From assembly GCA_035995205.1 (NCBI GenBank), contig DASYKS010000025.1, positions 29,968 to 93,967 on the forward strand: a stretch of DNA of 64,000 nt, read 5' to 3'. A program made the position numbers and the translations under genes. Of this stretch, positions 62,160-64,000 are shown in pieces; position 1 is the first letter of the stretch, and each line of letters starts with the position of its first letter. The notes under the pieces are model-generated. The model made no database searches, was not told the origin of the DNA, and was given only the letters and a program-made list of their open reading frames with translations. The DNA comes from DASYKS01 sp035995205 (GTDB lineage: Bacteria; Acidobacteriota; Thermoanaerobaculia; Multivoradales; UBA5704).

Positions 62160-62597
62160 CTACAAACCGACCATTGCCAGGGCGAGGTGCGGTCGGGCCG
62201 CCATGTCACGCAATGCCTGGGCGATCCCGCAGGTCTTGCGACGTAACCGGATCAGGCTGATCGCCACATTGCGTAGAGTGGCCATCATCTGCGGCCCAGA
62301 GCCGGTTCGGATTTGGCTGGCATCCTCGGCAAAGGTGACGTCGCGGACCCAGTGCAGGCGATTTTCGATTTCCCAGTGGCCGCGGTTGAGGGCCAGCAGG
62401 CGCTTTGCGCTGGCTTTCTCCGGCGACAGGCTGGTGATCAGGTAGACCACCTCGGCTCGCTTCTTGCCCGAGGAGATCGTGTGGGTGATGCGCTCGACGC
62501 GGGCGACTTGGGCACTGCAAGGAAAGTCGACGTAGTGGCTCAGCTGCGGACTGGTCCAGATCCGGCGGATCTCCAGCCGGCCATGGTGTTTTTCCAC
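62160..62597 (-). pseudogene. ISAs1 transposase C-terminal part (frameshifted)
   Basis: Continues the transposase in a different frame: VEKHHGRLEIRRIWTSPQL then WEIENRLHWVRDVTFAEDAS, which contains the catalytic Glu of the DDE motif. Upstream, AHETVEKHHG would join the first fragment after a +1 shift. It is therefore a frameshifted transposase, unless a programmed slip at the homopolymers is used. Confidence 0.7.
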
Positions 62598-62601
62598 GGT
62601 T

Positions 62602-63984
62602 TCATGCGCCGGGGGAAAAAGCCTCCGACTCCAGCAGCTCGGCGATCTCCTGCCTCAGGGTCGGTTGGTTGTCTTTGACCGTCAGGCAATAGTCTGCCTT
62701 CTTCTCCTCGACGAGCCAACGAGCCAAATTCTTCTGAGTGTGCAGGGCATCAGCGGTCACTACGGCGCCCGCCAAGGGCAAGGGCGCCAGCAGCGCTGGA
62801 GCCTCAGGAATCTCGTTGCTCTTGTCACCGATCTTGCGCTGGGCGATGACGATTCCTTCTCCCTGCAGAACCGCACTCAGCAGGTGGACCTGTTGGCCCT
62901 TCCGATTGCGGGCACCCCGGAGGGTCTTGCCATCCATGGCGATCACGCCCGATTGCGACGGAGCTAGACTCCGGAGCCAATCGGTCAAGGCGCGATCCAC
63001 TGCCTCGGCATCAATGCGCTGCAAGATCCGCCGGATCGTCGGCTCGCTGGGCGCCCGGTAGCGCCGGGTGTGCGGGTCACGCCGACAGCCCAGACGCCGC
63101 AACTGATTCTGGTCGCACCGTTGGGCCCACTCCGCAATCGCCACGTAGCTGCGCGCCCCGCCCAGCACCGCGCAGACCGCCAACGCCAGCACCGCGGTCT
63201 GGTCGTGTCGTATCCCGCGCCGCATCCGACTTTCCGGCAGACGCAACAAGACCTGGATCAACTCCTCCGCTTTGGGCGCTGAAAGTTTTACGTTCATCGT
63301 CTTGCCTCCGGCCAGAGGGGGCTCCAGCACCGGACTTCGCAGTCGTTCGGCCGCCTGCCGAACCAAGGGCCGTAACCACACGGCCTTCGGCGTCCCATGA
63401 GCCACATAGCCGGTTGACCGGCGGCCAAAGCCTTGGGTCCGGCCCACCTCGATCCAGCCAGCCGCCCGATAGCAGGTCCCCGCAAAGCGCTCAGGGTCGA
63501 CGAAACTCTCCGCCAGCCATACCGGATGGCCATGCACCTGCTGCCAGTCGGCCGACAATCGCTTCAGGGTCAGCCCCAGAATCCGAGACGCCAGGTTGGC
63601 CACCCGAGGGCCGGGAAGAATCAAGAACCGCGCGTTGTTGGCCACCAGCGCCAGACGCTGGCGCTGCAAAGCCTCCGGCCAACCGATCCAACGGTCTCGA
63701 GCAGAACATTTCAACGCCGCCGCACACCAGCCCACCAAAGCCACCCACCGGTCTTGCCACTCCGCCACATAGCGCAACGATTCCCCCACCCACCCCTGGA
63801 AGCCGAGGTAGTGGTGCTCGCCCATCAGCCGGTTCCAGGTCTCTTTCTCGCCGCCGCGAATCAAGCGAACCTGCACCTCGCGAAGGTTCTCGGGCTCTGT
63901 TGGCTCGTCAAGGCGGGCGGATCGCACGAAGAAGGAATAACAGATTCTCTGCGGAAAAGCCAGTGCCGGGCCTATCCCCCTCAA
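62602..63984 (-). CDS. DruA-like and ISAs1 transposase N-terminal part (frameshifted)
   Basis: Fusion of a DUF4338/DruA-like domain (about residues 40-205: HHYLGFQGWVGESLRYVAEW, RVANLASRILGLTLKRLSAD) with the N-terminal part of an ISAs1 transposase (about 235-460: VIAMDGKTLRGARNRKGQ and VVTADALHTQKNLA, two acidic residues of the DDE triad). The third acidic residue lies in the downstream fragment. The frame ends at 62602 just after a run of five T and five C on the coding strand. The true start is unclear: TTG at 63984 or GTG at 63927. It lies at the window edge. Confidence 0.75.
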   Translation of the reverse strand: MRGIGPALAFPQRICYSFFVRSARLDEPTEPENLREVQVRLIRGGEKETWNRLMGEHHYLGFQGWVGESLRYVAEWQDRWVALVGWCAAALKCSARDRWIGWPEALQRQRLALVANNARFLILPGPRVANLASRILGLTLKRLSADWQQVHGHPVWLAESFVDPERFAGTCYRAAGWIEVGRTQGFGRRSTGYVAHGTPKAVWLRPLVRQAAERLRSPVLEPPLAGGKTMNVKLSAPKAEELIQVLLRLPESRMRRGIRHDQTAVLALAVCAVLGGARSYVAIAEWAQRCDQNQLRRLGCRRDPHTRRYRAPSEPTIRRILQRIDAEAVDRALTDWLRSLAPSQSGVIAMDGKTLRGARNRKGQQVHLLSAVLQGEGIVIAQRKIGDKSNEIPEAPALLAPLPLAGAVVTADALHTQKNLARWLVEEKKADYCLTVKDNQPTLRQEIAELLESEAFSPGA

Positions 63985-64000
63985 GAATCGAGCGTTACCA

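Larger units (their letters stand above)
62150..64000 (-). mobile_element. DruA-domain/ISAs1 transposon (continues past window)
   Basis: Contains the DruA-like plus ISAs1 transposase coding sequence, split by a frameshift. The transposon's right end is beyond the window. Exact ends and terminal repeats were not identified. Confidence 0.7.

Noticed and set aside
1..64000. tRNA or rRNA genes
   Set aside because: No cloverleaf, TTCGANNC-type T-loop context or rRNA-like segment was recognised in the intergenic regions.

Overview
The window looks like a chromosomal segment of a high-GC bacterium, most probably an acidobacterium. The main support is two large duplicated-type ABC permeases (ADOP/MacB-FtsX), one behind a PadR regulator, plus LytS/LytTR signalling, many secreted peptidases and dense short palindromic repeats. 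The phylum call is an inference from gene content, not from a marker gene. No rRNA, tRNA or CRISPR array was recognised.

Layout. 0-5.8 kb: ADOP permease, PadR regulator, second ADOP permease. 5.8-14.1 kb is accessory: a non-coding repeat element with a 21-bp periodic array, a low-GC SIR2-domain defence-type gene, a LytS/LytTR two-component pair, a secreted TPR-like protein, an orphan double-glycine RiPP precursor, and a second, contracted copy of the repeat element. 14.2-27 kb: a toxin/antitoxin-like pair, amino-acid permease, queE, a zinc-ribbon membrane protein, ETF-quinone oxidoreductase, a sigma-54 activator next to a near-consensus sigma-54 promoter and a secreted protein, a ParE-type module, a DUF4097 adhesin-like protein and a DPP-IV peptidase. 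27-33 kb: a fatty-acid synthesis operon on the minus strand (DUF177, rpmF, plsX, fabD, fabG, acpP, fabF; no fabH). 33-35.9 kb: a UPF0175/DUF3368 module, a third 21-bp array, a small coiled-coil protein and a secreted Uma2-like protein. 36-46 kb: gatC-gatA-amidase operon, CCA-type nucleotidyltransferase, SGNH hydrolase, PilT, and a nuclease-NB-ARC-TPR STAND protein. 46.3-47.1 kb: a fourth array with 42-bp hairpin units. 47-62 kb: MGMT, LexA, an M16 peptidase pair, aldo/keto reductase, dynamin-like GTPase, Glyoxalase_3 protein, AmpG-like transporter, DUF2272 protein and M14 peptidase. The right edge is a DruA/ISAs1 transposon with a frameshifted transposase.

Most striking signal. Four loci (about 6.1-6.7, 13.8, 33.8-34.4 and 46.4-47.1 kb) carry degenerate tandem arrays whose unit length is 21 bp (or 42 = 2 x 21) although the unit sequences differ between loci. 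Two of the loci share the same flanks and differ mainly in array length. All four lie beside accessory genes (SIR2, RiPP precursor and toxin pair, toxin/antitoxin pair, STAND nuclease). They do not behave like protein-coding or CRISPR sequence and may be an undescribed class of structured or protein-binding repeat locus.
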